From assembly GCF_016808335.1 (NCBI RefSeq), contig NC_053153.1, positions 31,007,590 to 31,071,589 of the forward strand: 64,000 bases of DNA, written 5' to 3'. This DNA is from Panicum virgatum. Its lineage: Eukaryota > Streptophyta > Magnoliopsida > Poales > Poaceae. Position 1 is the first letter of the stretch. The number at the start of each line of letters is the position of its first letter. The translations under genes and the position numbers were made by a program. Below, piece after piece: positions 13,464-23,583 of this stretch. The notes beneath the pieces were generated by a model that was given only the letters and a program-made list of their open reading frames with translations, ran no database searches and had not been told where the DNA came from.

Positions 13464-14217
13464 AAATTGTACCAACCCATGATGTTATATTCGTTGCGTA
13501 TATTGTATATCTCTATATACATCATGTATTTTGTATATCTCTGGCTCGATGGAAGTCTCCGGAATCGGGTGGCTCTGCTTTGGAAGAAACAAACCCTTTG
13601 ACAAGCAAGCACAGCGATTTCCATGTGGAGAAGTGTGCGTGTGTATGTGTGTGGGCCCACAGAAAGGGTCCCTGATTGGAATTATCTGCTGACGAACTTG
13701 TTTGTGTTCATCCGTTTTCGATTTTCAGTGTATTCTGCAAAAAAATTTCTGGGAATTTGGGTGCTGAGTAATTGATATATCAACTTGTCCGTCACCCCAG
13801 GGCCCATCGTCAAATCCGATTTTTTTTAACAAAGTTTGGGTCGGGTTGAAGGTAAAAAAATTCAGCTTGTACATCGCCCTAGTTAGTTTTTCGCTAGTTT
13901 TTTTTTCCTTTTTTTGATACGTTAGTTTTGCGCTAGTTAGTTTTGCGTCGGGATGAAAATTTCAATCCGAGCACAACCCATATATTGATTTGGTTGGATC
14001 GGGGTCGCGTTTTTTCGCGCGGGTAGAGTTGGATTTATTGGGTGCCTATGATCAGATATAGTTCAAAAGGAAAGACCCATGCCATATCACATCATAATAT
14101 AAACAATGATAAAGGCAATATCTTCCTCCTTCTGTACTTTTTTATGATCTTGTTGATTCATATTAGTATAGAAATGATCTTTGATCTTTGATATTAGTCC
14201 CGATTGTTGTTGGGTGA
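13464..14217. other. Unassigned sequence between elements A and B
   Basis: No gene or transposon recognised. It has T-rich runs (13818-13830, 13890-13916) and a short imperfect repeat of gttagttttgcg at about 13920-13950. The left part may be the continuation of the sequence at 1-1656. Confidence 0.3.
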
Positions 14218-15195
14218 TGAGCCCACGACTCGTCAAATAATTCTTGTTAGAGCGGTTGGACTTTCATCGAAAGAAAAAGATAAGTCAACAGTGTTATATG
14301 ATAAATATGTGCAACATAATGGTTTAATGTGCAAAAGGAGCCGTGCAGATTAATATCTTTGGTGGAGGAGCAAATATGATGAATCATGGGGGCTTGGAAT
14401 AGCTGCTTCAAATATCCAACACGAAATCAAGTTTGGTCCAACTAAATATATGAATAAAAGGAATGCTATAAGAGATCTAGGATTAGTCTCGTGACTGCCA
14501 GACAGGTCCACAATAAAAGTGCAATATCTCCCTCATATGAAGTCCGTTTTTGATATATAAGTACTTGTTGGAAAGATAATTTCAATATCTTTCCAATGGA
14601 TCCGACCCCGCAGTCATATCTATTTTGTACGAGTTGCAGTTGTCAAATCAAGTGTCGGGTCGTGTTGAGTCCGAGTCTGTTTCACGTCATGGTTGAGTCA
14701 AGGTTGCGGTTGAGGCTGGCCTGCATGCCTTATAGCCTAGGGCCGACGCCCTTGTAACCTGGCCGTTGCGGAATTCCCTATCTTCTGATTGTGGTCGTTG
14801 GCACTACGGGTGGAAGAAGTTATCTATCAAGGTCTGAAACTTCAAGGGGTATTGATACGATTTGTAACCTGGCCGCAAGTATTCTTTGTTTATTGGATCA
14901 GTTATATTGCTTTAGGAGAACGAGACGTTCTGCTGCAGCTATATTACCCTAATTAAGTTGATCTCAATAGTGTGGTGTCAAAAGGGGTCGGTAGTAGATT
15001 GACGGCTCTGAATATTCTGTTTGCCTCTTGCGGGGTCCAATTGCTGCTTCTCACGTTAGTTGTAGAAGGGATCTTATTTGCTGGATAATATTTATATAAG
15101 AAATAAGAGATTGGCTATTAGAAGGGGGTTCAAATTTATACGTACCGTGAAAGATTTGGGCACATTCTTGGACATCGTAAGCGTCTTCCTTATCA
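14218..15195 (+). repeat. Element B LTR 1
   Basis: Begins TGAGCCCACG and ends CTTATCA. Compared with LTR 2 it lacks about 152 bp (17323-17474) and has a 12-14 base filler at the break. It is more diverged from LTR 2 than LTR 2 is from LTR 3. Confidence 0.78.
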
Positions 15196-15197
15196 GT

Positions 15198-15210
15198 TGG
15201 TATTCAGAGA
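15198..15210 (+). other. Element B primer-binding site, first copy (degenerate)
   Basis: TGGTATTCAGAGA, two bases after the LTR. It resembles the initiator-Met primer site TGGTATCAGAGC with one inserted T and an A in the last place. Confidence 0.6.
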
Positions 15211-15251
15211 CAGGTTCATGGTACTTTTGAAATTATTGCTATTGATTTGTG

Positions 15252-16375
15252 ATGGATCAACTTTATTTGCTCGATGAGATGAAATTTATGCCAAAGCTAT
15301 CTCTCGCAACAAGTCTTAGTGAATACTTTGCTTGGCAAGATGCCATGGAGAATTTCTTTGCGGGCCGTGGATTTGGCTCTGTTGTCAAGATGTATTATGC
15401 CGAAGAGACATTTGATAAAGATGTTTTGCAATGGCGGCTTGATGTGGATGACCCTTGTCGGACATGGGAAGATATGAAGTTTTTGCTCCGACAACAATTT
15501 GTTTATTCATCTGATGCCATTAAAAAGGTTGCTGCAGCTGTTACCCAAAAAGCTTTTGCTACCATGTCACTTGTTAGCTCGAAAGCAATACAAAATAAAG
15601 ATTCTCAGTTGTTGCAGAAGGTTGAAGTGCCTGTGGTCGAAGCGCCAGTTGTATATGAGAGTGATGATTTTTCTTTGGCATCCGGACTGCATTCTAGTGC
15701 TTCTTATTGTGATACTCTGTCCGACATTGTAATTGATGATACTAATCATGTCTCTGATGGGCTCTCTATGATGGCACATGAAGCACATATTGATAGTACT
15801 ACAATTATGGTGAAGGGGCAACGTTCCAATATATTTCAGTTTGAATGCAAAATTCAAGATAAGGTATGCAAGCTCATTATCGATGGTGGTAGCTTTACAA
15901 ATGTTGTTAGTTAAGATTTAGTGCACGCATTGTCCTTATCTACGTGGAGGCTTCCAAAACCGCGTTATATGCAGTGGATGAACCAAAGTGGTACACTGAA
16001 AATTACTCACAAGGCACGAGTAAAATTTTCTATTAGAAGTTATGTGGATATAGTAGATTGTGATGTTGCGCCATGGGTGCATGTCATTTGTTGTTGGATA
16101 GACCATGGCAATTTGATCTCGATGCAACACATGGTGGTCATTCCAACTATTATTCATTTGTGCACAAGGGAGTTCATCATGTCCTCAAACCAATATCTGA
16201 CACTGCGATTATGGCCGATGTATTTGCTTCTGTTAAGAAGAAGAAACAGTCTTTTGCAACTACACAAAAGCCGAGGACGGCTTTGCTTCAAGAAGGGGAG
16301 AATGATGTAACTATTTCAGCATCAATCTATGCTAGCAGTAATTTCTGGAATTTCCAGAAGTGCAAGAGAGAATAA
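15252..16375 (+). pseudogene. Element B gag-protease, first copy
   Basis: From ATG 15252 an open frame runs to a TAA at 15912-15914. It holds a gag-like start (SEYFAWQDAMENFF, RTWEDMKFLLRQQF) and the protease motif LIIDGGSFTN near its end. The second copy has TCA (Ser) where this copy has TAA. The protease continues beyond the stop; a one-base loss near 16071 (gcgccatggg against gcgccgatga in the second copy) shifts the frame to that of 16073-16375, where LLLDRPWQFD and the downstream segment follow. Non-functional as it stands. The helper element is not in this window. Confidence 0.75.
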
Positions 16376-17057
16376 TGTAGCTGAATGTTCCCAGGTTACT
16401 ACCTCTGAGAGCTTTAGCGAGAGTCCCAACACTACTAAAGGCAAGGATCTAGAACAGTTTTCTACCCTATTGGGTTCCATCTCTAGTTCAAAGCAACCTA
16501 TGACAGCCAGCAAAAGCACAACTACTAGAGGCAATGATGATGTGGTTCTCAGTTCTATAATTATTTCAAGGAAGTTGTGCAAGGGACAAATTATTTCTGT
16601 AGGAAGTTCTTTGGAAGCTAATAACAATGGTTCATCTGCTGTCATCAAAAAGAAAGATGCCAATATCATGGTCGATGCTAGGAGCAAGCATAAAATTAGT
16701 AATACTCTACACCAAAGGGAAGGTCTAGAATTTTTATCAAAGCCGAGGACGGCTTTGCTTCAAGGAAGAGAGGATGATGAGCCCATGACTCATCAAATAA
16801 TTCATGTTAGAGCTGTTGGACTTTCATCGAAAGAAAAAAAAAATAAGTCAACAGTGGTATATGATAAATATGTGCAACATAATGGTTTAGTGTGCAAAAG
16901 GAGCCGTGCAGATCAATATCTTTGGTGGAGGAGCAAATATGATGAATCATGGGGGCTTGGAATAGATGCTTCAAATATCCAACACGAAATCAAGTTTGGT
17001 CCAACTCAATATATGAATAAAAGGAATGCTATAAGAGATCTCGAATTAGTCTCGTGA
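16329..17057 (+). CDS. Element B Ser/Thr-rich open frame running into LTR 2 (first copy)
   Basis: A 242-codon ORF, identical in protein to 20122-20850. The N-terminal part is rich in Ser and Thr; the middle holds KPRTALLQGREDD, the sort of sequence found at the end of gypsy coding regions before the polypurine tract. From 16778 the frame continues inside the LTR, so the last 93 codons are probably not functional. No known domain. The match between copies is explained by near-identity of the DNA and does not by itself show coding constraint. Confidence 0.35.
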   Translation: MLAVISGISRSARENNVAECSQVTTSESFSESPNTTKGKDLEQFSTLLGSISSSKQPMTASKSTTTRGNDDVVLSSIIISRKLCKGQIISVGSSLEANNNGSSAVIKKKDANIMVDARSKHKISNTLHQREGLEFLSKPRTALLQGREDDEPMTHQIIHVRAVGLSSKEKKNKSTVVYDKYVQHNGLVCKRSRADQYLWWRSKYDESWGLGIDASNIQHEIKFGPTQYMNKRNAIRDLELVS

Positions 17058-17900
17058 CTGCCAGACAGGTCCACAGTAAAAGTGCAATATTTCCCTCATA
17101 TGAAGTCCGTTTTTGATGTTATAAATACTTGTTGGAAAGATAATTTCAATATCATTCCAATGGACCCAACCCCGCAGTCATATCTATTTTGTACGAGTTG
17201 CAGTTGTAAAATCAAGTGTCGGGTCGTGTTGAGTCCGAGTCTGTTTCACGTCATGGTTGAGTCAGGGTTGCGGTTGAGGCTGGCCTGCATGCCTTATAGC
17301 CTAGGTCCGACGCCCTTGTAACATTAGATTGGATTTTATTTGTGTCTCTCGTCTAGGGTTCCTCCAATGAACAGCAAGACGTCATCCGATCTCATCTACC
17401 TTGCCGATCCTCCTCGGATTGTGTGGAGCGCGTGATCGAGCTGCCGCAGTTTGGTCGTGCCTTGGATTTCCGTCGGAATTCCCTATCTTCTGATTGTGGT
17501 CGTTGGCACTACGGGTGGAAGAAGTTATCTATCAAGGTCTGAAACGTCAAGGGGTATTGATACGATTTGTAACCTGGCCGCAAGTATTCTTTGTTTATTG
17601 GATCAGTTATATTGCTTTAGGAGAACGAGACGTTCTGCTGCAGCTATATTACCCTAATTAAGTTGATCTCAATAGTGTGGTGTCAAAAGGGGTCGGTAGT
17701 AGATTGACGGCTCTGAATATTCTGTTTGCCTCTTGCGGAGTCCAATTGCTGCTTCTCACGTTAGTTGTAGAAGGGATCTTATTTGCTGGATAATATTTAT
17801 ATAAGAAATTAGAGATTGGCTATTAGGAGGAGGTTCAAATTTATACGTACCGTGAAAGATTTGGGCACATTCTTGGGCATCGTAGGCGTGTTCCTTATCA
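16778..17900 (+). repeat. Element B LTR 2 (shared middle LTR)
   Basis: 1123 bp, TGAGCCCATG to TTATCA, preceded by the purine tract ggaagagagga and followed by the primer-site-like TGGTATTCAGAGA. It acts as 3' LTR of the first body and 5' LTR of the second. Confidence 0.8.
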
Positions 17901-17902
17901 GT

Positions 17903-17915
17903 TGGTATTCAGAGA
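17903..17915 (+). other. Element B primer-binding site, second copy (degenerate)
   Basis: TGGTATTCAGAGA, the same degenerate form as at 15198. Confidence 0.6.
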
Positions 17916-18949
17916 CAGGTTGTTCATGGTACTTTTGAAATTATTGCTATTGATCTGTGATGGATCAACTTTATTTGCTCGATGAGATGAAATTTATGCC
18001 ACATCTATCTCTAGCAACAAGTCTTAGTGAATACTTTGCTTGGCAAGATTCCATGGAAAATTTCTTTGCGGGCCGTGGATTTAGCTCTGTTGTCAAGATG
18101 TATTATGCCGAAGAGACATTTGATAAAGATGTTTTGCAATAGTGGCTTGATGTGGATGACCATTGTCAGACATGGGAAGATATGAAGTTTTTGCTCCGAC
18201 AATGATTTGTTTATTCATCTGACGCCAATAAAAAGGTTGCTGTAGCTGTTACCCAAAAAGCTTTTGCTACCATGTCACTTGTTAGCTCGAAAGCAATACA
18301 AAATAAAAATTCTTAGTTGTTGCAGAAGGTTGAAGTGCATGTGGTCGAAGCGCCAGTTGTATATGAGAGTGATGATTTTTCTTTGGCATCCGGACTGCAT
18401 TCTAGTGCTTCTTATTGTGATACTCAGTCCGACATTGTAATTGATGATACTAATCATGTCTCTGATGGGCTCTCTATGATGGCACATGAAGCACATATTG
18501 ATGGTACTGCAATTATGGTGAAGGGGCAACATTCCAATATATTTCAGTCTGAATGCAAAATTCAAGATAAGGTATGCAAGCTCATTATCAATGGTGGTAG
18601 CTTTACAAATGTTGTTAGTTCAGATTTAGTGCACGCATTGTCCTTATCTACACGGAGGCTTCCAAAACCGTGTTATATGTAGCGGATGAACCAAAGTAGT
18701 ACACTGAAAATTACTCACAAGACACGAGTAAAATTTTCTATTGAAAGTTATGTGGATACAGTTCAATCTGCTAGTGGTTCGGGAGACTGACCCGAAACAC
18801 CGATTTAGCAATATATATTTCACACCCCAAACCAACCCAACCCACTTACTTCCTAACCCAATTTAACCCGGTCTGCAACATAATTTGAGCCAAACCATCT
18901 TCCAACCCATGGTTTCACACCGCAGCAGGTTCTGGTGGTTCAGAAAAGA

Positions 18950-19365
18950 AAATGCAGTACCTCGAATATATGCATGTCTTGAACAGTTGCAGGTAGCCGA
19001 TCCGGAATGCGAACACCTCCCTAGGGACCTCGCTAGATAACCAGTTCCCACCAAGGTCGAGGAACACGAGCCTAGGCAGCCGCCGTAGCACGCCGCCGAC
19101 CCGGTCAGAGAGCCAGCTCGAGAGGTACACGAGCGTGCCCGGCAGTGGCAGGACTCCGTCGGACAGGCGCTTGCTCCGGAGGTCGAGGTAAACGAGGGGC
19201 GTGCGAGAGCACGTGTGCAAAGATCCTGGAGCTGGAGCAGCACTGGCGGGACTGCGCCGGAAGAGACGTTTGTGCTGAGGTCGACGGTGCGGAGGCCGGG
19301 CGTGAACGCGAGCTGCAGGGTCTCGAGAGGAGGTTCCCGGAGAGCGTGAGGAAACGGACCTTTTG
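18950..19365 (-). pseudogene. Captured LRR-protein fragment in element P
   Basis: Minus-strand frames give leucine-rich-repeat text in pieces: [27 protein letters not shown], then [16 protein letters not shown]. The frame changes between pieces, so indels have broken it. The donor was probably an LRR receptor-like or extensin-like gene; I cannot say which. It joins the YUCCA-like fragment near 19370 without an evident intron. Confidence 0.6.
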
Positions 19366-19371
19366 ATCCCC

Positions 19372-19563
19372 GGCACGACCTCGATGTCGCCGGAGCGGAT
19401 CTTGTCGAGCGCGCCGATGTCGAGCACCGGCGTCCTGCCCTTGGTGTTCTTGAGCTCCAGCGGGCCCCCTGGATGTCAAGGTTGTCCAGATTGCCGAGGA
19501 AGAGGCGCGTGATCGGGACGAGGATCCTGCCCACCAGCCGGAGCGGCAGGATGTGGCACGCAC
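19372..19563 (-). pseudogene. Captured YUCCA-like flavin monooxygenase fragment in element P
   Basis: The minus strand encodes LPLRLVGRILVPITRLFLG, then, after a one-base frameshift near 19470, [11 protein letters not shown] and [17 protein letters not shown]. These match the C-terminal half of YUCCA flavin monooxygenases (auxin synthesis from indole-3-pyruvate) as I know the family. Only about 60 codons are present, without the FAD or NADPH motifs, so this is a captured fragment. Confidence 0.72.
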
Positions 19564-20121
19564 GAGTCCCCTGGCGGCGGCGGCCTCGGCACCGGGGGAG
19601 CAGCAACAGGAGGGGCGGCCTCGGCGGCGGGGAAGCGGCGGTCCCGGCCGCGGCAGGGAAGCGATGGAGCAGCGGATTGGTTTCCACCGAAACGAACCGA
19701 ATCAAACTAGTGTAAAGAAAAAACCAAACCAGACCAGCCCACTAGAGGTGTCAACCCACTAGACACCAAACCAATTAAGCCCAAATAGCAAAACCAAACC
19801 ACTAAATCCGGGCTCAGCCCAGACCACTACCAGGTTGAGATACTGTAGATTGTGATATTGCGCCGATGAGTGCATGTCATTTATTGTTGGATAGACCATG
19901 GCAGTTTGATCTCGATGCAACACATGGTGGTCATTCCAACTATTATTCATTTGTGCACAAGGGAGTTCATCATGTCCTCAAACCAATATCTGACACTGCG
20001 ATTATGGCCGATGTATTTGCTTCTGTTAAGAAGAAGAAACAGTCTTTTGCAACTACACAAAAGCCGAGGACGGCTTTGCTTCAAGAAGGGGAGAATGATG
20101 TAACTATTTCAGCATCAATCT

Positions 20122-20850
20122 ATGCTAGCAGTAATTTCTGGAATTTCCAGAAGTGCAAGAGAGAATAATGTAGCTGAATGTTCCCAGGTTACTACCTCTG
20201 AGAGCTTTAGCGAGAGTCCCAACACTACTAAAGGCAAGGATCTAGAACAGTTTTCTACCCTATTGGGTTCCATCTCTAGTTCAAAGCAACCTATGACAGC
20301 CAGCAAAAGCACAACTACTAGAGGCAATGATGATGTGGTTCTCAGTTCTATAATTATTTCAAGGAAGTTGTGCAAGGGACAAATTATTTCTGTAGGAAGT
20401 TCTTTGGAAGCTAATAACAATGGTTCATCTGCTGTCATCAAAAAGAAAGATGCCAATATCATGGTCGATGCTAGGAGCAAGCATAAAATTAGTAATACTC
20501 TACACCAAAGGGAAGGTCTAGAATTTTTATCAAAGCCGAGGACGGCTTTGCTTCAAGGAAGAGAGGATGATGAGCCCATGACTCATCAAATAATTCATGT
20601 TAGAGCTGTTGGACTTTCATCGAAAGAAAAAAAAAATAAGTCAACAGTGGTATATGATAAATATGTGCAACATAATGGTTTAGTGTGCAAAAGGAGCCGT
20701 GCAGATCAATATCTTTGGTGGAGGAGCAAATATGATGAATCATGGGGGCTTGGAATAGATGCTTCAAATATCCAACACGAAATCAAGTTTGGTCCAACTC
20801 AATATATGAATAAAAGGAATGCTATAAGAGATCTCGAATTAGTCTCGTGA
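20122..20850 (+). CDS. Element B Ser/Thr-rich open frame (second copy)
   Basis: Same 242-codon protein as 16329-17057. It runs into LTR 3 from 20571. Coding status doubtful for the same reason. Confidence 0.35.
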   Translation: MLAVISGISRSARENNVAECSQVTTSESFSESPNTTKGKDLEQFSTLLGSISSSKQPMTASKSTTTRGNDDVVLSSIIISRKLCKGQIISVGSSLEANNNGSSAVIKKKDANIMVDARSKHKISNTLHQREGLEFLSKPRTALLQGREDDEPMTHQIIHVRAVGLSSKEKKNKSTVVYDKYVQHNGLVCKRSRADQYLWWRSKYDESWGLGIDASNIQHEIKFGPTQYMNKRNAIRDLELVS

Positions 20851-21062
20851 CTGCCAGACAGGTCCACAGTAAAAGTGCAATATTTCCCTCATATGAAGTC
20901 CGTTTTTGATGTTATAAATACTTGTTGGAAAGATAATTTCAATATCTTTCCAATGGACCCAACCCCGCAGTCATATATATTTTGTACGAGTTGCAGTTGT
21001 AAAATCAAGTGTCGGGTCTTGTTGAGTCCGAGTCTGTTTCATGTCATGGTTGAGTCAGGGTT
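20571..21062 (+). repeat. Element B LTR 3, truncated
   Basis: Matches the first ~490 bp of LTR 2. It is cut at gtcagggtt by a CACTA-type terminus; the remainder is not seen elsewhere in the window. Confidence 0.78.
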
Positions 21063-21353
21063 CACTACAAGAAATCCTTTAATACATGACGGGGAAAAAA
21101 CGTCACAGATCATAGAAAAAACGTCACAGATCGTCATCTATGACGATTTTTTTTATGTCATCTATTACGCGTCACCTATTAACCCCAGTGACATTTTGAT
21201 GAAATCGTCACAGACAACCACCATCCATGACGTTCCATAATCGTCATAGATTAGTGTTGAGCCCATAGACTCAAGCCTAGAGCCCGTGGACTCAAGCCCA
21301 GAGCCAAATATTTGTGATGAAAATAAACATCATAGAAACTGTCATAGATTGTT
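21063..21353 (-). mobile_element. Element C: CACTA transposon terminus
   Basis: Starts CACTACAAGAAA, the classic CACTA inverted-repeat terminus, directly inside LTR 3 of element B; the preceding 3 bases gtt are the likely target duplication. Subterminal motifs repeat: cgtcacagat occurs twice within 21100-21132, followed by related cgtcatctatgacg and cgtcatagatt. Interrupted at 21354 by the LTR of element D. The opposite terminus (ending TTTCTTGTAGTG) was not found in the window. Confidence 0.75.
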
Positions 21354-22491
21354 GTTGACGCAAAAATCAACACACTAGAATCCGAGGGCAAGTGTTCGCC
21401 GAGTCACGGAAAAATCAACCAAGCGTGCCAGTCAATTTGACCTGTAATTGACAAGGGAGAAAATAAAAGTCAAATTCGAGAGCGTATCGGCTGGGATTCC
21501 GAATATCTCTCAGATGGGCGTATCAGTAAGTTTTGCCGATACTATAGACGATAAAAAGATATTAAATGCAAGCGTATAGTACATGAGCGTATCGGCAGGA
21601 TCAGCCGATACACTAGACGACAAAACCGGCTTTTGGGTAGCCGATCGTGTATGTATGACAAGATCTAAGCTACGAATATGTAACTTAGATGATGCGAAGC
21701 TAAAAATAGATCTAAACCGGTTCTTGAGATAACAAAAGTGTCACTCCAAAACCTAAAGCCGATCTAATATGTTTTTAGATGTGATAATGGCCAAAAAGCA
21801 TAGGAAAAACCTACAAATCTAGCCGATATCGATAATTGGTGAATAAATCTAGACGAGACGACAGCGATGCGCCCGGAAGTCAAAGCCTAGATAAACTCGA
21901 TAACTTTTGAATAGATTTGAACGAAGCCACAGCGATGCGCCCGGTAGCTAAAGCTCAAATATACTCGGTAAAACGAAAACTCACCAGCAAATCAAGTTGC
22001 TCGAATGTGAGGCGTCCTTGATCAACTTGAAAGAACTCGTCGAAAAAAGAAGAGAAAAGGCGAAATCGCCGAAAAAGTGCAAAGGAATTGTAAAGTTTGT
22101 TGTATTGGATGTGTATCAAGTTTTTCCGGTCCCTTACAACTGGTATTTATAGCCTAGCGCTATCAAGTCCTAGCCGATTACGGAAAACATTACTTGACCC
22201 TAAAGAAAAGACTATTTTAAAAGATAAACTACCTAAAATATTACAACCGAATCATCAAGATTTTCGTAGAGTTCGGATCCTCTTCTCCTTCCTTGACTTA
22301 ATCGGCAACTTCTCAATCAGCCGGATACCAGAGCCAGCGGATCAGCATCTTCACGACATATTCCTCTGGTCCATCGGACGGACTCCATCGGCCGATTCCA
22401 ACACTGTGCATCTTTTGGTTTCTTCCAAATCGGCCACCTTCTCTTCACAAAAATCACCTTCCTTGACACGTGTCAAAAAACGGTGTCAACA
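21354..22491 (-). repeat. Element D 3' LTR
   Basis: 1138 bp; plus strand TGTTGACGCAAAAATC to GGTGTCAACA. Rich in the hexamer ccgata/tatcgg, which recurs through the element. Followed by the polypurine tract, which fixes its role as the 3' LTR. Confidence 0.8.
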
Positions 22492-22508
22492 CATGCCCCC
22501 CAGTTTCG
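22492..22508 (-). other. Element D polypurine tract
   Basis: The minus strand reads AAACTGGGGGGCATG just before the LTR start. Confidence 0.75.
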
Positions 22509-22692
22509 GAATTATTTATTTTGTTCCGAAACTACTCCAACCGGCATTTAAAGTCATTCCTCGTACTTCGTGCACACGGCTTGCCCCGTACAACTAGGTA
22601 AAACTCTTCTTTGCCCCTAGCCTTTCATCTTCCGTCCGCACAAACCTAACGCGCCGATTCACATTTCGTCTTTTTACTTACCCAGACTGGGC

Positions 22693-22700
22693 CATAAATA
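22693..22700 (+). promoter_or_regulatory. Candidate TATA box for the antisense ORF of element D
   Basis: CATAAATA about 95 bp before the ATG at 22795, in a C-rich context ending in CT-rich sequence typical of a plant 5' UTR. It would let the antisense gene be transcribed independently of the LTR. Confidence 0.45.
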
Positions 22701-22794
22701 TCACCTTCCACCCTTGTATCGACAACAAGTCTCCATTAGCTACAGAACTTCCTTTCTTCTTCTTCCAGCAAAAACCCTAGGTCTTCCTGTAGCA

Positions 22795-23583
22795 ATGGCG
22801 GGCGTCAAGCGCTCCGATGAAGGTCCTTCTGACGCTCCTCCGGCGATCCGCCGTCGCTTGGGGTAAGGCCCTTCTTTTCATCTCTTAATTACCACATTCT
22901 TGCCTGGTTTTGATCTCCAATCTTTGCACAGCGACGACACCTCCTCTTCTTCAGACTCCTCCGGCTCGGAGGGCCCCCCCTTCCCTGGTGTTCCTGAGAG
23001 CACCAAAGAATTCATTCGCCAGCTCCTTCGCGAGAAAGACGAGGCTCGGGAGAACTACTCCCAAGAGACCATCAGGTCTCAGCGCCTCGCCGCCGAACTG
23101 GAAATGGCGCAATCCGATCGGGCAGTTGTCCGGGCCCAGCTCACCGCCGCCGACTCCAGGGTTGCCTGTAAGTTATTTTTCCCCGAAGCATTACCTTTTC
23201 CTTTTTGGAAATTTTTTATCTCTGATTCCTTTGCCTCAGTTCTGGAGTCGCAAGTTCAAGCCCTCCATGCTGCAACCTCCACCGCGACCGGATCGGTGAA
23301 TGCTCGCAGTGACACCGTCACCGCCCGTCTGCAGGACATCCCCAACCGCGTCCGGGAGGTCGTCGTCCATGGGGTTCGCCGTGGCGCCGCTGTGGCCCTC
23401 GCCACAGCTCAACTCGAGTCCGGCCACGACTTCTCGCAAGTTGAACCGACCCACTTCCCGTCGGGCAGCGAGGATTGGTTGGCTTTCGAGGATCTTGCCG
23501 ACGACATGAAGATGGCAGCTGCTGCCATCTCTGAAGATGTTAGCATAGAGGCGATCATCGGAAATGTTTTTGCCGATGATTAG
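22795..23583 (+). CDS. Antisense ORF of element D, three exons, intact
   Basis: Predicted exons 22795-22862, 22932-23167 and 23240-23583 join in phase to a 215-residue protein ending at TAG 23581-23583. Introns have GT..AG ends (GTAAGG..GCACAG and GTAAGT..CCTCAG). The protein starts MAGVKRSDEGPSD, has a Ser/Asp-rich stretch (DDTSSSSDSSGSE), a charged probable coiled coil (REKDEAREN, RLAAELEMAQSD) and a conserved-looking C-terminus with GVRRGAAVALATAQLESGHD. It resembles the gypsy-type transposon accessory proteins seen in grass genomes; molecular function unknown. It lies opposite to and downstream of pol. Unlike pol it has no nonsense codon. Confidence 0.68.

Larger units (their letters stand above)
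18763..19838 (-). mobile_element. Element P: non-autonomous DNA transposon carrying host-gene fragments
   Basis: The insertion is defined by comparison with copy 1 of element B, which is continuous here. The ends are imperfect inverted repeats (TCAATCTGCTAGTGG at 18763 and TCAACCTGGTAGTGG read inward from 19838, 13 of 15 the same, similarity continuing for about 30 bp). Flanks are gatacagt (18755-18762) and gatactgt (19839-19846), an 8-bp target duplication with one mismatch. An 8-bp duplication fits the hAT superfamily; a Mutator-like origin is possible. The interior is GC-rich, unlike its AT-rich surroundings, and reads on the minus strand as YUCCA-like then LRR-like sequence. No transposase is present. 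Confidence 0.78.
17960..20168 (+). pseudogene. Element B gag-protease, second copy, interrupted
   Basis: Homologous to 15252-16375. It carries extra nonsense codons: TAG at 18140-18142 where copy 1 has TGG, a TGA near 18203 where copy 1 has CAA, and a TAG near 18314 where copy 1 has CAG. It is split by a 1,076-bp insertion (18763-19838). The protease continues after the insertion (19866-20168: LLLDRPWQFD and beyond). From about 19930 onward it is essentially identical to copy 1, while the part left of the insertion differs at many positions. Confidence 0.78.
14218..21062 (+). mobile_element. Element B: tandem array LTR-body-LTR-body-LTR of a short gypsy element
   Basis: Three direct repeats (14218-15195, 16778-17900, 20571-21062) alternate with two copies of a body that encodes only gag-like and aspartic-protease sequence. 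Degenerate initiator-Met primer sites follow the first two repeats, and a purine-rich tract (ggaagagagga) precedes the second and third, so the repeats are LTRs. No RT, RNase H or integrase is present, so the element depended on a helper. The body motifs (LIIDGGSFTN, LLLDRPWQFD) fit the gag-protease part of chromoviruses such as the CRM type. The right LTR is cut by a CACTA end at 21063. The left flank shows no clear target duplication. Confidence 0.82.

Noticed and set aside
1650..13468. A perfect 5-bp target duplication for element A
   Set aside because: aaatt occurs on both sides, but two extra bases separate it from the left LTR end and the left terminus is mutated, so the duplication is only tentative.
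18863..19705. A 280-codon minus-strand frame as a host gene
   Set aside because: The recognisable YUCCA and LRR pieces fall in other frames along the same DNA, so this frame is a patchwork through captured, frameshifted fragments of a transposon.
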